Positions 8,482-18,047 of a stretch of DNA of 64,000 nucleotides are shown here, one piece after another (position 1 is the stretch's first letter; the number at the start of each line of letters is the position of its first letter). This DNA comes from Cyclobacterium lianum. Lineage in GTDB: Bacteria > Bacteroidota > Bacteroidia > Cytophagales > Cyclobacteriaceae. The stretch lies in the NCBI RefSeq assembly GCF_900143075.1, contig NZ_FRCY01000002.1, positions 186,001-250,000 on the forward strand, given 5' to 3'. The translations under genes were made by a program, and so were the position numbers. The notes beneath the pieces were generated by a model that had not been told where the DNA came from, did no database searches, and saw only the letters and a program-made list of their open reading frames with translations.

Positions 8482-9848
8482 CAGTACACCTCTTCTCTGC
8501 GGGCAATGAGTTCGCCCATGGTTCTGAATACAATTGTCAGGTCGAGCAAGAAAGACCAATTCCGAATATAGAAATAATCCAGCCTCACGCGGGAACGGAT
8601 CTGCCAATGGTGGGATATTTCTCCCCTGTAGCCAAGGACCTGAGCCAGGCCGGTAATCCCCGGTTTGATCCGGTGCCGGTTGTCATATTTCTGAATCTGG
8701 CGCTTAAAGACCTGGTTCATGGGCAGTGTATGTGGCCGGGGCCCGACCACCGACATTTCACCTTTCAACACATTAATGAATTGTGGCAACTCATCCAATG
8801 AAAACCGCCGTAAAAAGGCACCGGTTTTGGTAATCCTGGGATCATTTCTGATTGCCTGCCGGGTATCGGCCCAGGGATTATCCAGCATGGTCCTGAATTT
8901 GATACAACGAAACACCCTGTTATTGGCACCGGTTCTTTGTTGGAAAAAGAATACCGGGCCATCGGATTCGAGCTTGATAAGTAAGGCCAGCAGGGGCGTC
9001 AGCCAGCTCAATATGAAAACAAGAACGATACAGGAAAAACAAATATCAAAAAATCTCTTGAACAGCCGGTTATAGCCTTTATCCAATGGGATTTCATTGA
9101 GGTTTACCACCACGAAACGCCCATACCTGCTAAAACTCAGCGCTTTTTCCCATTGGAGATGGGCACCCGGAATAATCTTGACCTTGATATGGTTTTCATC
9201 GGCATGGTCAACAATTTTCCGCTGTAAATCACCGGAGATGTGTTGACCCAGGTATACCAGGTCGACACTTCCCTGTTTTGCCTGTTGAAAGAAAGCACTG
9301 ACATCCCCCAATACATCCTTACCGGTAACAGAATCATCGAAAAAACCCAGAAATTGAATACCTAAGGCTTTTCTGGCGGCTAAGGTTGAGGCCAGCCTGG
9401 TGCTCCAGTCATCCTTGCCGACAATTACTGCCTTTCTGTAATTTCTGCCACTCATCCGGTAACGCCTCAGCGACATGTGGACGCCTATCCTGAAGAATGC
9501 CAGACTGGAAAGTGCGCCGACGAATACTAAAAAACCAACCTCCCGGTCGCCAGCAGCTACCAACTGAGTCCTGATGAGATAAAATATCAATACCGCCCAG
9601 ACAAAAGACCTGGTGAAGTGGTAAAGCGTGTCGGTATACGTGCCTGTACGGGCCAGCTTGTAATCTTTCCTGAGCAGTACCAGCAGGATCCAGGTACCTG
9701 CCAAGAGCAAAAGCTCATCAAAAACCCGGTTAGCCTGTACTTGTTCAAACCCGAAAAGCACGAGAAGAAATGTAAAGCTCCCCGACAATGCCAGAAGCTC
9801 CATCAGGACAAAAAGCCAGGGGAAATACCTATAAAAACGCTTTGCCAT
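8481..9848 (-). CDS. Polyprenyl-phosphate sugar phosphotransferase (WcaJ-like priming enzyme)
   Basis: This 455-residue enzyme should start polysaccharide synthesis by moving a sugar-1-phosphate from a nucleotide sugar to undecaprenyl phosphate at the inner membrane. The N-terminus has four or five membrane segments (to about residue 125), followed by a CoA-binding-like Rossmann region (about 135-240). One further membrane hairpin leads into the catalytic domain: FFFQQRTG, IKFRTM, LRRFSLDELPQ and VVGPRPH are all classic bacterial sugar transferase motifs. The size matches the WcaJ/EpsE type with the full N-terminal part. It leads a two-gene operon with the methyltransferase at 7555. The identity of the transferred sugar cannot be read from the sequence. 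Confidence 0.94.
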   Translation of the reverse strand: MAKRFYRYFPWLFVLMELLALSGSFTFLLVLFGFEQVQANRVFDELLLLAGTWILLVLLRKDYKLARTGTYTDTLYHFTRSFVWAVLIFYLIRTQLVAAGDREVGFLVFVGALSSLAFFRIGVHMSLRRYRMSGRNYRKAVIVGKDDWSTRLASTLAARKALGIQFLGFFDDSVTGKDVLGDVSAFFQQAKQGSVDLVYLGQHISGDLQRKIVDHADENHIKVKIIPGAHLQWEKALSFSRYGRFVVVNLNEIPLDKGYNRLFKRFFDICFSCIVLVFILSWLTPLLALLIKLESDGPVFFFQQRTGANNRVFRCIKFRTMLDNPWADTRQAIRNDPRITKTGAFLRRFSLDELPQFINVLKGEMSVVGPRPHTLPMNQVFKRQIQKYDNRHRIKPGITGLAQVLGYRGEISHHWQIRSRVRLDYFYIRNWSFLLDLTIVFRTMGELIARREEVY

Positions 9849-9992
9849 GTATCAAAAAAAGGTTTGCAGCACAAGTGCGTCAATTTTGCAGTTGGTATAT
9901 GCAGGGTAAATTCTCCCCATTTATATCTCTTATTTTGGAATTATATGCTACCAAATTTTTTGATATTCGGAGCAAAGTAATCAACTTTGGCC

Positions 9993-10000
9993 CAAAATTA
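9993..10000 (-). promoter_or_regulatory. Candidate -7 box for the sugar transferase/methyltransferase operon
   Basis: CAAAATTA reads TAATTTTG on the minus strand, an exact TAnnTTTG match about 145 bases upstream of the start at 9848. A -33 TTTG at normal spacing is absent, so support is limited. Confidence 0.35.
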
Positions 10001-10100
10001 TGAATTTATGGCCATTCAGCCATACATGCCTTCAAAAATGCTTGGAAATGATGCCAGGACTGTCGCCCTTTGGACCATTTACAGCGCATAATACCTTGAA

Positions 10101-10817
10101 ATGAAGAAAAAAATAAAAACACTTTTTGCTCCTTCAGATGAGCCCAGGTCTATAGGAGGGAGATTTCGGCTTCGGCGCTTTAGATTTTTTGAAGAAAAAT
10201 TTTTGGAGACCTTTATGGGACAGGAAAAAATAAAGATTCTCGATGTAGGGGGTACCGAAAATTTCTGGACCAACCACAATTTCCTGCTTCCGGATCGGGT
10301 CAGCATCACACTATTGAATCTTGAGAAAGAGAAAACCCGGCAGGAGAACATCTGCAGCCTCTCCGGAACAGCAACAGATCTGTCTCAATTTGCAGACAAG
10401 TCCTTTGACCTGGTATTTTCAAATTCTGTGATAGAACATTTGCACAACTATGAAAATCAGAAAAAAATGGCTGAGGAAATCAGAAGGGTGGGTAAAAAAT
10501 ATTTTGTCCAGACTCCTAATAAATACTTCTTTCTGGAGCCTCATTATGCTCTCCCCCTTTTTCAGTTTTTCCCCAGCTCATTGGCATTCCTCATCCTGAC
10601 CAAAACCAAATTGAGCCGCATGCAAAAATGGGACCCTGATTTTGCCAGGGCCTATCTGCAGGAAATTCGCCTCCTCTCGTACGGTGAAATGAAAACGTTC
10701 TTTCCGGATTCGGACATTTATTTTGAAAAATTCTTTGGACTGAACAAGTCATTTGTATTCCATACGCTGGGAGCAAACAAAAAACCCGGCTTAGCCGGGC
10801 CTTTTGTTAGTAATTGA
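10101..10817 (+). CDS. Class I SAM-dependent methyltransferase (lone plus-strand gene)
   Basis: This 238-residue methyltransferase has motif I ILDVGGTE (about residues 46-53) and FDLVFSNSVIEHL (about 102-114), followed by KKYFVQTPNKYFFLEPHY, typical of the Methyltransf_11/23 group found in glycan loci. It is the only gene of the polysaccharide region on the plus strand and lies between the priming-enzyme operon and the long coupled operon. Its last ten codons are inside the stem-loop at 10776-10808, so the tail KPGLAGPF is dictated by a terminator. The substrate is unknown; a terminal or capping sugar methylation would fit but is inference. Confidence 0.87.
   Translation: MKKKIKTLFAPSDEPRSIGGRFRLRRFRFFEEKFLETFMGQEKIKILDVGGTENFWTNHNFLLPDRVSITLLNLEKEKTRQENICSLSGTATDLSQFADKSFDLVFSNSVIEHLHNYENQKKMAEEIRRVGKKYFVQTPNKYFFLEPHYALPLFQFFPSSLAFLILTKTKLSRMQKWDPDFARAYLQEIRLLSYGEMKTFFPDSDIYFEKFFGLNKSFVFHTLGANKKPGLAGPFVSN
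10776..10808. terminator. Bidirectional terminator inside the ends of two converging genes
   Basis: CCCGGC-TTA-GCCGGG forms the core stem. After two mismatches the stem continues with AACAAAA pairing to TTTTGTT. A- and T-runs on the two sides serve both strands. It lies within the coding end of the plus-strand methyltransferase and at the stop of the minus-strand GT4 gene. Confidence 0.9.
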
Positions 10818-11964
10818 TTTCTACCAAATTCTCTTTTATCTTCCGTTTACAAAGTGTCTTGAATAGGGTTTCGTATTCATCCGTGACTGCATCCCAATTG
10901 TATTTTTCCGTCAGCCCATCTCTGGAGTGTGTCCTGAGATATTCCATTTCCCCCGGCGACTGTTCTGCTTTGCCAATAATATCTACCACAGCATCGGCTT
11001 CTTTCTCGAAGTACCAACCGTATTTTCCTTTCTGCAGCATTTCCTGATTGAATCTGGTATCCATAGCCAGAATGGCACATCCAAAGCCAAGGGCCTTTAA
11101 CATGGCCGGGTTGGTACCACCGTATTCATGGCCGTGAAAGTAGGCATAGCAATTGTGATACAGGGCCGCCAATTGTTCTTGATCCCTCACGTATCCGGTA
11201 AACACCAAACGTTTATCCGGGATGCTTTTCATTTTCTGAGCGAATCGGTCATGGTAGGGTACATCGCCGACAATAACGAGCTTTCTCCTGGAATTAGATT
11301 TCACAAAACCATCGACGATTAAATCTGCATTATTGTCCGGAATCAAGCGGCCGACAATCAGGAAATAAGACTCCTTCTGCAATCCCCATTTTTCGATCAG
11401 ACTGCTGTCGGAAGACATGTTCGGATTGGCACCGTAAGCAATCATCTTGGAAGGTGCATTGAATTTTTCAAGATAGATCTTTTCCATCTCATCAGAATCG
11501 GTGATCAATTGATCGTACAGTTTGGTTGCCAGCCTGGAAGCAAACAAATAATACCTGGCACCGAGGCCCTTCCATTTGGGGCGCAACCACTCCAGACCAT
11601 CAACATTGATCGCAGAAGGCTTTCCAAAAATCTTCGTGAGCAGACCGAAGGGACCATTGGCACTGTTCACTACAAATACCACATCTGCCCGGGAAAAACA
11701 TACATGGATCATTGAGAGCAGTGAATTGGTCAACTGACTCAGCGATTTCGTTTCCACACAGGGCACATACACCAGATTAATGCCATTTACCTGCCTGGGT
11801 CTATCTTCAAACAAAGGTGCATGACAATAGACGGTAACTTCGATGCCCCTTTGTACGAGTCGCTCACCCATTTCCTTCACAAAGGTTTCATAACCCCCAT
11901 ATACATAAGGATAACCCCTCGTACCTACAATCGCCACATGCAACGGCTTACTGTTTTTTGACAT
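10807..11964 (-). CDS. GT4 glycosyltransferase with DUF1972 N-terminal domain
   Basis: This 385-residue cytoplasmic or membrane-associated glycosyltransferase has the DUF1972 opening motif VAIVGTRGYPYVYGGYETF (residues about 10-28), seen in rhamnosyl- and other transferases of capsule loci. The C-terminal half has GT-B donor-site features: LIVGRLIPDNN and the EYGGTNPAMLKALG stretch, equivalent to the E-x7-E region. It is the last gene of the coupled operon that starts at 23036, lying 18 bases after the preceding GT4. Its stop overlaps the converging methyltransferase by 11 bases. Donor and acceptor are unknown. Confidence 0.92.
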   Translation of the reverse strand: MSKNSKPLHVAIVGTRGYPYVYGGYETFVKEMGERLVQRGIEVTVYCHAPLFEDRPRQVNGINLVYVPCVETKSLSQLTNSLLSMIHVCFSRADVVFVVNSANGPFGLLTKIFGKPSAINVDGLEWLRPKWKGLGARYYLFASRLATKLYDQLITDSDEMEKIYLEKFNAPSKMIAYGANPNMSSDSSLIEKWGLQKESYFLIVGRLIPDNNADLIVDGFVKSNSRRKLVIVGDVPYHDRFAQKMKSIPDKRLVFTGYVRDQEQLAALYHNCYAYFHGHEYGGTNPAMLKALGFGCAILAMDTRFNQEMLQKGKYGWYFEKEADAVVDIIGKAEQSPGEMEYLRTHSRDGLTEKYNWDAVTDEYETLFKTLCKRKIKENLVEINY

Positions 11965-11982
11965 ATTGTATTAATTTACTTA

Positions 11983-13134
11983 TCAGGAAAAAATTTTTAC
12001 TATTTTCTTACCATAAGCCGGTAATGAAAAGTTTTCTAAAACACTCCTTCTGGCATTTAACCCTATACTTTCAATTTGGTTTCGATCATTCAGCAATTTG
12101 CCCACCTTTGCAGCAGCAGCCGGCGCATTATCCCAGGGTATGTGGTACCCCGTTCTACCATCCTGAATCATTTCCAGCGCTCCTCCATGGGCAGTAGCAA
12201 ATACGGGTTTGGCAGCAGCCATGGCCTCCAGAACTACGGTAGGAAAAGGATCCGGTAAAGTGGAGGGTAGTATAAAAATATCCATGGTAGCCAACACCTG
12301 GGAAATGTTTTCTCTAAAACCTAAATTGTGAATTTTATCTTTATATTTCTTTTCCAAAATCTTTTGTTCTAACCCGTCAAATAAGCATTCTTCACCTGGA
12401 AATGCATCTCCAACCAAAACAAAATGTAAATCTAAAAACTTTTTGTTTAATTCTTCTGAAATATCCAAAAAGTATTGCTGCCCTTTCCAGCTGTTTACCC
12501 TGCCGACCATCCCGATCACAGTTGCTTCCTGTGGAATACCCAGCTCTTCCCGTAAATCTTTTGCGGGGTAAAGATAAGCATTATAATCTATCCCATTATA
12601 AACCAAATGCAGTTTATTACCAGACAGGTATCGCTCCCAGTGGGTTTTTACGGCCTTTGACACTACAATTACCCGATCAGCTCCATACCCTACCATTTTA
12701 CCCATCAGGGCTGCAAACCATACCGGTCTGCTAATGATCTCATGCAGGTGCCAGACATGCCTGTATTTTTTCCTTTTGGCCAGCACTGTGCCTACCCATA
12801 CTGCCGCGGTATTGGAATATACATGGGTAGTCCCCTCCTGTTCTGCAAGGGCAGACAGCGCTTTGTAGGCCCTAAACATTACCCTGATCCGGTTTATCAA
12901 ACCCCTGATGTTAAAATATTTTCTTCTGATCACACCGAGCCTGATAAATGCTACACGGATTCCCAGGTCCTGCAGTTGCCTGGATAAAGGACCTGGCTCA
13001 GAGAGGACCACCATTACCTGATTTCCATTTTGCTGCAAAACTGTTGCTGTAATCAGAAATATCTTACTGGCACCATATACATCAGAGGAACCATGCAACA
13101 TCAATACCCTATTCCCATTTCCTTGCCTGCTCAT
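11983..13134 (-). CDS. GT4 family glycosyltransferase
   Basis: This 383-residue GT-B enzyme begins with RVLMLHGSSDVYGASKIFL, a variant of the GT4 acceptor-side glycine motif. It has the donor-side segment GMVGRVNSWKGQQYFLD and the pair LPSTLPDPFPTVVLEAMAAAKPV, which carries the conserved E-x7-E-type residues. It should add one sugar to the lipid-linked repeat unit on the cytoplasmic face. It sits 10 bases after the methyltransferase and 18 bases before the last operon gene. The sugar specificity cannot be assigned. Confidence 0.93.
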   Translation of the reverse strand: MSRQGNGNRVLMLHGSSDVYGASKIFLITATVLQQNGNQVMVVLSEPGPLSRQLQDLGIRVAFIRLGVIRRKYFNIRGLINRIRVMFRAYKALSALAEQEGTTHVYSNTAAVWVGTVLAKRKKYRHVWHLHEIISRPVWFAALMGKMVGYGADRVIVVSKAVKTHWERYLSGNKLHLVYNGIDYNAYLYPAKDLREELGIPQEATVIGMVGRVNSWKGQQYFLDISEELNKKFLDLHFVLVGDAFPGEECLFDGLEQKILEKKYKDKIHNLGFRENISQVLATMDIFILPSTLPDPFPTVVLEAMAAAKPVFATAHGGALEMIQDGRTGYHIPWDNAPAAAAKVGKLLNDRNQIESIGLNARRSVLENFSLPAYGKKIVKIFS

Positions 13135-13144
13135 ATACGTAGAA

Positions 13145-13906
13145 TCAAACTTTACCGGATTTTTTCAACGCATAAATAGCCCCCAGATGTCCTCCGTGAT
13201 CCGTAAATTCGACATGAACCTGTTTTGAAAAGGATGCAAACAAGCGGAATAATTTTTCGGGGGGGTAGTGGTTCATCTGCATGACCGGCTCGGAACACAG
13301 CCTGCGGTGCTTTAAACTGGAGTAAATAAAGTTATAGGCTTGACATTTGGTACGCATATAAAAATTGGCATAGGTCAGCCGGGGCAGCCGGTGGCCATAG
13401 GTAACCTGCACCTGTACAATGCCTCCCTCCCGGGTCATATCCAGTAGCTGACGCATCAGGCGCATGCCCCGGGCAAACTCAATGTGTTGGAAAACGATAA
13501 AGGCATTGATAAAATCAAAAGCCGGCAGTCCATCCAGCTCCCTCCCATTATAGGTTTTGATATGAAGGTGGTGTAGTCCCATGCGGTCCCGGTGTTCACA
13601 GGCGCGCTGGACGATAGCCTCGGATATATCCAGCCCCCAGACCTCCCTGCTGGTCATTCTGGCGAATGGTATGGCCAGCCTTCCGACACCACAGCCAAAA
13701 TCCAGGATGCTTCCCTGTGCGATGTCTGAACCAAACCATTGCTTGATCCGCTGCCGGCTTTCTGCCACAAAATCTTCTCCTGAATCAAAAAATTCTTTCA
13801 ATCGCTCTTCCGAAAGCTGAGCCATCCGGTACTTCTCATCGGAAAGTACCCCATAATAAGGATCTTTTTCTCCCCATTTCTTCCAGTCGCTTATCGATTC
13901 GGACAT
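13145..13906 (-). CDS. Class I SAM-dependent methyltransferase
   Basis: This 253-residue protein has motif I ILDFGCGVGRLAIPFA and the acidic motif II VWGLDIS, both typical of class I methyltransferases. Its ATG overlaps the stop of the acetyltransferase gene by one base (TAATG), so the two are translationally coupled. Its position among transferases suggests it methylates a sugar of the repeat unit. The C-terminal part (LKHRRLCSEPVMQMNHY) is not familiar and may recognise the glycan. It is one of three methyltransferases in this locus, which predicts a heavily methylated polymer. Confidence 0.9.
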   Translation of the reverse strand: MSESISDWKKWGEKDPYYGVLSDEKYRMAQLSEERLKEFFDSGEDFVAESRQRIKQWFGSDIAQGSILDFGCGVGRLAIPFARMTSREVWGLDISEAIVQRACEHRDRMGLHHLHIKTYNGRELDGLPAFDFINAFIVFQHIEFARGMRLMRQLLDMTREGGIVQVQVTYGHRLPRLTYANFYMRTKCQAYNFIYSSLKHRRLCSEPVMQMNHYPPEKLFRLFASFSKQVHVEFTDHGGHLGAIYALKKSGKV

Positions 13907-14607
13907 TACCTTGTTTTTATCACTTTTGCAGGATTGCCAGCTACCAGACTAAAAGGCGGCACATCCCGTGTTACAATGCTACCCGCCGCCACCACAGATC
14001 CCTTGCCGATGGTAACTCCGGCGAGAATCACGGCATGCGATGCGATCCAGCAGTCGTCTTCTATTTTTACAAATGAACGGGTCACCCCTTGCTCGATCAT
14101 GGGCCTGCCGGTATCTCCGAAATTGTGATTCTCAGAATAAATACTCACCCTGGGGGACATCATCACGTTGTTGCCAATTTCGATGTACCCCGAACAGCCT
14201 ATATAGGCATATGGCCCTATGCTCGACTGATCGCCCACTTTCAGCCCTTCACCCGGCTCCCCCCCGTACAGGTTGGTGGGACGGATGATTGCGTAGGAAC
14301 CTACTGTCACCTTATCTCCAAAGACTATACCTCTCCGTGCCAGACAATTGATCTCACAGTGATCCTGAGCAACAAAGTTTTTCCCCACACTGAAATATCC
14401 GGCCTGACGAATGCTCACGCCCTTTCCTATCAGAAGAAGTCCGCTGGCAGATTTCATTTGCCAGCTCAGCCACAGTCCCCGCAGCCACCAAACCCCCATT
14501 CTGGCCAATACGGACAACACCGACAGACTATCCCAACCCGGACCGAAACGGTCCGATAAATCCATACCGGTGATTCTGGAAATAACTTTTCCGGCAATAT
14601 TACCCAT
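13906..14607 (-). CDS. Left-handed beta-helix O-acetyltransferase
   Basis: This 233-residue enzyme starts at the ATG at 14607 ([12 protein letters not shown]), eight bases inside the end of the upstream GT4 gene. A longer in-frame reading back to 14784 only covers GT4 coding sequence. Hexapeptide repeats run over about residues 70-225 ([26 protein letters not shown]), and the catalytic histidine candidate is in YSENHNFGD. The ending [12 protein letters not shown] is the classic CoA-binding tail of WcaF/NodL-like acetyltransferases. It should O-acetylate a sugar of the repeat unit in the cytoplasm. Confidence 0.92.
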   Translation of the reverse strand: MGNIAGKVISRITGMDLSDRFGPGWDSLSVLSVLARMGVWWLRGLWLSWQMKSASGLLLIGKGVSIRQAGYFSVGKNFVAQDHCEINCLARRGIVFGDKVTVGSYAIIRPTNLYGGEPGEGLKVGDQSSIGPYAYIGCSGYIEIGNNVMMSPRVSIYSENHNFGDTGRPMIEQGVTRSFVKIEDDCWIASHAVILAGVTIGKGSVVAAGSIVTRDVPPFSLVAGNPAKVIKTR

Positions 14608-15733
14608 AAAGTATGTTTTTGAAATATCGCTGCAAAGATAGGAAAAAGTTTTCCCCGGAAAATTGCTGTAACCTTTCCCTGCCCCGTGCAACGAGCTGCT
14701 GTCGCAGCTCTTCGTTTCCCGCCAGCAACTCCATGGCTGTTGCGAAATCTTCAGGAGTAAAGGATCTACTGCAGCAAACCGCATTGCCTCCTACCTCCTG
14801 CAACGCACCCTGAGGGCCTATAATCACTGGTAGGCCGTAGGCAAAGGACTCTAAAACAGGAAGACCGAAGCCCTCATTTTGAGAGGGAAATACATAGGCC
14901 AGCGCATGTGCATAATATGCCGAAAGCATGGCCTGAGAAAGGTATCCGGGAAAAATTACCTTTTCTTCCATTCCAAGCGCCTTCACTTGTCCCCATATTT
15001 CATCGTAATCATCTAAAGATGCCCGGGGGGCTCTTTGACCTACCAAAACCAGGGAAAAATCGGTAGCGGACCGTTGAGAAAAAATGGCAAAAGCCCTGAT
15101 CAGCGTGACGAGGTTTTTCCTTTTTTCCATAACGCCTACATGCAAAAAATAAGGTTTGTCCAGGGGCGAGGGTCCAGCCTTGGTTTGGAGCTCATTTGAA
15201 AAGTCCAATCCTGTAGGAATGGCACAGACCGGACCAACTGGATTGAGATAGCGAGAAATTTTGTCTTTGGCGTAATGGCTTACCGTGAGGATATGCGTTC
15301 CCCGCCGTATACTTTTGCTGAGCAGATAGAGATATATTTTTCTCCACAATGGATGGTAGTGTTCAGGGCTCTCCCAGAAAAAGGCATCGTGAACTACGGA
15401 GACACGCTCTCCCCTGCTCCACACAGGAGAAAGGAAGTCGGGAGAAAAAACCAGATCTGCCCGGTGCCAATAGCTCAGTACCGGAAGAAATACCAGCTTG
15501 TGGGAAAAATACAGGAGCTGAAACAACCAGTTCTTCCACCTGGGCGTTTTCCCTTTAAAGAAGCGCTGCTGTTGTAATTTTTCGCGGGAAGGGTAAACCA
15601 CAAACCGGAAAGTGCTGCTCCGATCCGCTTCGATTTGATCCAGCAGGCTGTCAATATACGTTTTGATACCCGTCTGCGCCAGATGTAAAAAAAATACGTC
15701 TATAAGGACTATTTTCTGTCTTCCCTTTATCAT
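14600..15733 (-). CDS. GT4 family glycosyltransferase
   Basis: This 377-residue GT-B transferase shows [19 protein letters not shown] (donor-site loop) and [22 protein letters not shown], the textbook GT4 E-x7-E segment. Its ATG overlaps the TGA of the polymerase gene (ATGA), and its own end overlaps the acetyltransferase start, so it is coupled on both sides. Mannosyl- or rhamnosyl-transferases often look like this, but the specificity is not assigned. Confidence 0.94.
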   Translation of the reverse strand: MIKGRQKIVLIDVFFLHLAQTGIKTYIDSLLDQIEADRSSTFRFVVYPSREKLQQQRFFKGKTPRWKNWLFQLLYFSHKLVFLPVLSYWHRADLVFSPDFLSPVWSRGERVSVVHDAFFWESPEHYHPLWRKIYLYLLSKSIRRGTHILTVSHYAKDKISRYLNPVGPVCAIPTGLDFSNELQTKAGPSPLDKPYFLHVGVMEKRKNLVTLIRAFAIFSQRSATDFSLVLVGQRAPRASLDDYDEIWGQVKALGMEEKVIFPGYLSQAMLSAYYAHALAYVFPSQNEGFGLPVLESFAYGLPVIIGPQGALQEVGGNAVCCSRSFTPEDFATAMELLAGNEELRQQLVARGRERLQQFSGENFFLSLQRYFKNILYG

Positions 15734-17142
15734 CTGCCTGCGGAAGTCACCTGGGAAAGATCTCTAGGAAAAAGGTCATTATAGGCGGTAAGCGAGTAGC
15801 CCATCATCCACCAGGTGCTCAGCGACACGTAGGCATACAATTCGGCATTTGCAGTAAATAAGGGCAATAGTAATCCAAATTTGGTAGTGGCCGCCACAAA
15901 AGCAACTCTGGCTACCGCCGTATCCCGGGAATAACGGAAAACCAGCAAACTCTTGTAGATCCCTACTCCAAGTATAAGTATGTACAACAACATTCCCAGT
16001 ACCCCCAACTGTACCCCGTAAATCAGAAACTGATTTTCTCCGCCCACGCGCACCTCATCTTCCACACTGCCTGTGTTGCCACTCATGGCCAGACCAATCC
16101 CTTCAGGGTTGGCTATAATGGCATCGAGCGCCAGAAACCATTCTACCAGGTGCCCTACACTGGAGGCATTCTGGAAAGTGATCGTGTCATATACAAAATA
16201 ATAAAAATCCTCCGAGGCAAAATACAGCACGTATATCCCAAAGAGGGCCAATAGGGACGCTCCCAATGCCAGAAGCCGGTAAAGCCTGAAAACCAGAGCC
16301 ACAAAAAACAGCATGACAAAAAAAGCGCCGAATGCTGCTCTGGAGGCCGAAAAGAACAAACTCCCCACTGCTGCAGCCATCACCAGCAAATAAAACCAGC
16401 TTTCTTCCCTTTTGCTACTGAGGTACCAAATCAAACCTGTGGCAAAGGCCAGCAAACTAGAACTCGCCATCTCCAGGGGATCAGAAAAAAAAGATGCCAG
16501 GCGCATACCCGTGGTCTGGGTTTCAAAGGTCCAGGACAGTCCATAGTTACCGGAAGGTTCTATGCCATTGATCGCAAAATTGAACAGGGCGTAGCCGGTA
16601 AAGTTCTGAAAATGGATGCCAATCATCTTTTCCACCAGATTCAGGCAAAATGCCGCAATGGCAATCAACATAATACAGGAGAAGAGCCGGTCTATTTTCC
16701 CTTCTCCAAAGCGGGTATTTCTGCCAAGGAAATAAAAGGCTCCGATAAGTAAGGTGTTTTTCAGGTAGAGCAGTTTGTTTAAGAAAGTTGCTTCTCCTAA
16801 TGGCAAAAACAAATAAACAGTAGCCAGTCCAAAAAAGGCGATAAATAATTTATCAATGGTATTTAACCGGAATGGATATGCCCAGAAATCCCTCTGGTAA
16901 AACAGAAATCCCAAAAGGGCCGTCAGAAGGAGCAGCTCCTTGATATATTGAAAAAAGCCTACCAATAGCTCCGATCCGGTAGCCTGGTATACAATGCTCA
17001 AGATAGAAATGTAAAAAGGGAGAAATAATACCATAAAAAAAATAATGAATTCCCATTCACCCTCAAAAACAATCTTTCTGGTCGTGACAAAAAGCAAAAC
17101 TGCTACATAGCCCAATACCAACAGGAACAAAATATAAGCCAT
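15730..17142 (-). CDS. O-antigen ligase/polymerase-like membrane protein (Wzy candidate)
   Basis: This 470-residue, very hydrophobic protein has roughly eleven membrane segments and a large periplasmic loop at about residues 345-385, containing AIIANPEGIGLAMSGNTG and the segment before ENQFLIYGVQLG. This is the layout of Wzy polymerases and O-antigen ligases. It probably joins flipped repeat units into polymer in the periplasm. The ATG at 17142 is chosen: it overlaps the TGA of the upstream GT2 gene by one base (TGATG), and the codon before it is TTG. Sequence conservation in this family is low, so the call relies on topology and context. Confidence 0.85.
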   Translation of the reverse strand: MAYILFLLVLGYVAVLLFVTTRKIVFEGEWEFIIFFMVLFLPFYISILSIVYQATGSELLVGFFQYIKELLLLTALLGFLFYQRDFWAYPFRLNTIDKLFIAFFGLATVYLFLPLGEATFLNKLLYLKNTLLIGAFYFLGRNTRFGEGKIDRLFSCIMLIAIAAFCLNLVEKMIGIHFQNFTGYALFNFAINGIEPSGNYGLSWTFETQTTGMRLASFFSDPLEMASSSLLAFATGLIWYLSSKREESWFYLLVMAAAVGSLFFSASRAAFGAFFVMLFFVALVFRLYRLLALGASLLALFGIYVLYFASEDFYYFVYDTITFQNASSVGHLVEWFLALDAIIANPEGIGLAMSGNTGSVEDEVRVGGENQFLIYGVQLGVLGMLLYILILGVGIYKSLLVFRYSRDTAVARVAFVAATTKFGLLLPLFTANAELYAYVSLSTWWMMGYSLTAYNDLFPRDLSQVTSAGR

Positions 17143-18047
17143 CAAGCTCCTTTGGTCAATGAAGTTCGCATGCCTGCTACGATACCATTCCAGATGGCTC
17201 TTCTCTTTTGCTTGCGGCCTTTCAGTGTAAAATAGATCATTTTAAGCCCGAAGATCAGGAAATGTAGCGGCCAGGCCAGGAAGCTTTTTGGGTGGGTACT
17301 ATACTTTCGCAATTGAAAAATCTGGTTTCTTATGTTGAGAAAGTGAACCCTGGGACTCAAAAAGCCCTCCTTCCCGGGTTTTTTGCTCTTTGAGGCCGCA
17401 CCGGCCTCATGAAAAATGACGGATCCCGGATGAACTTTCAGGAAATACCCCGCTCCCCTTATCCTAAGAGACCAGTCCACATCTTCAAAATAAGCAAAAT
17501 ACCTTTCATCCAACAGCCCCACTTCTCTTAAAACTTCGGATCTTAACAAAATCGCACAGCCTGTTATCCAATCTGTGCGATAGGGTCCGCTGTGCTGACG
17601 TACCAATAGGGTTTCCGCAAATCCAATCCAGGTATGATATACCCCTCCGGCATTCCATATTTTTTGTTTTGCATTTAAAAAATAAATCAGGGGCTGTATG
17701 GCTGCCGTCTGAGGAGAGGATTGCATTTCTTCGAGTAGAGGATTCCAAAATCCTGCTGTTACCTCGGTGTCGTTGTTTAGCAACATGATATAGTCGTACC
17801 CCATATCCATCGCTTTCCGCATGCCTGCATTATTCCCGCCCGTGAAACCCAGGTTTTCCGGATTTTCCAGCAACTGCACAACTGGAAATGACTCTGTTAT
17901 GGCATTTGGAGACCCATCTTCCGAGCCATTGTCCACGACGATCACATCCTTTAAGGGAAAACCTCCATCACGCAGGGATTCCAGGCAGGCCCGGGTATAT
18001 TCCCAGCCATTCCAGTTAAGAATGATGATAGCGGTAGAAAAGGCCAT
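17142..18047 (-). CDS. GT2 family glycosyltransferase
   Basis: This 301-residue GT-A enzyme begins with TAIIILNWNGWEYTRACLESL, has VVDNGSEDGS and GFTGGNNAGM for nucleotide-sugar binding, and carries the metal-binding LLNNDTEV. Later DERYFAYFEDVDWSLR matches the catalytic ED-region of rhamnosyltransferase-like GT2 proteins. The likely role is adding a rhamnose or similar sugar to the repeat unit; the sugar is inference. Its 5' end overlaps the flippase gene by 32 bases, and its stop is coupled to the polymerase. Confidence 0.94.
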   Translation of the reverse strand: MAFSTAIIILNWNGWEYTRACLESLRDGGFPLKDVIVVDNGSEDGSPNAITESFPVVQLLENPENLGFTGGNNAGMRKAMDMGYDYIMLLNNDTEVTAGFWNPLLEEMQSSPQTAAIQPLIYFLNAKQKIWNAGGVYHTWIGFAETLLVRQHSGPYRTDWITGCAILLRSEVLREVGLLDERYFAYFEDVDWSLRIRGAGYFLKVHPGSVIFHEAGAASKSKKPGKEGFLSPRVHFLNIRNQIFQLRKYSTHPKSFLAWPLHFLIFGLKMIYFTLKGRKQKRRAIWNGIVAGMRTSLTKGA

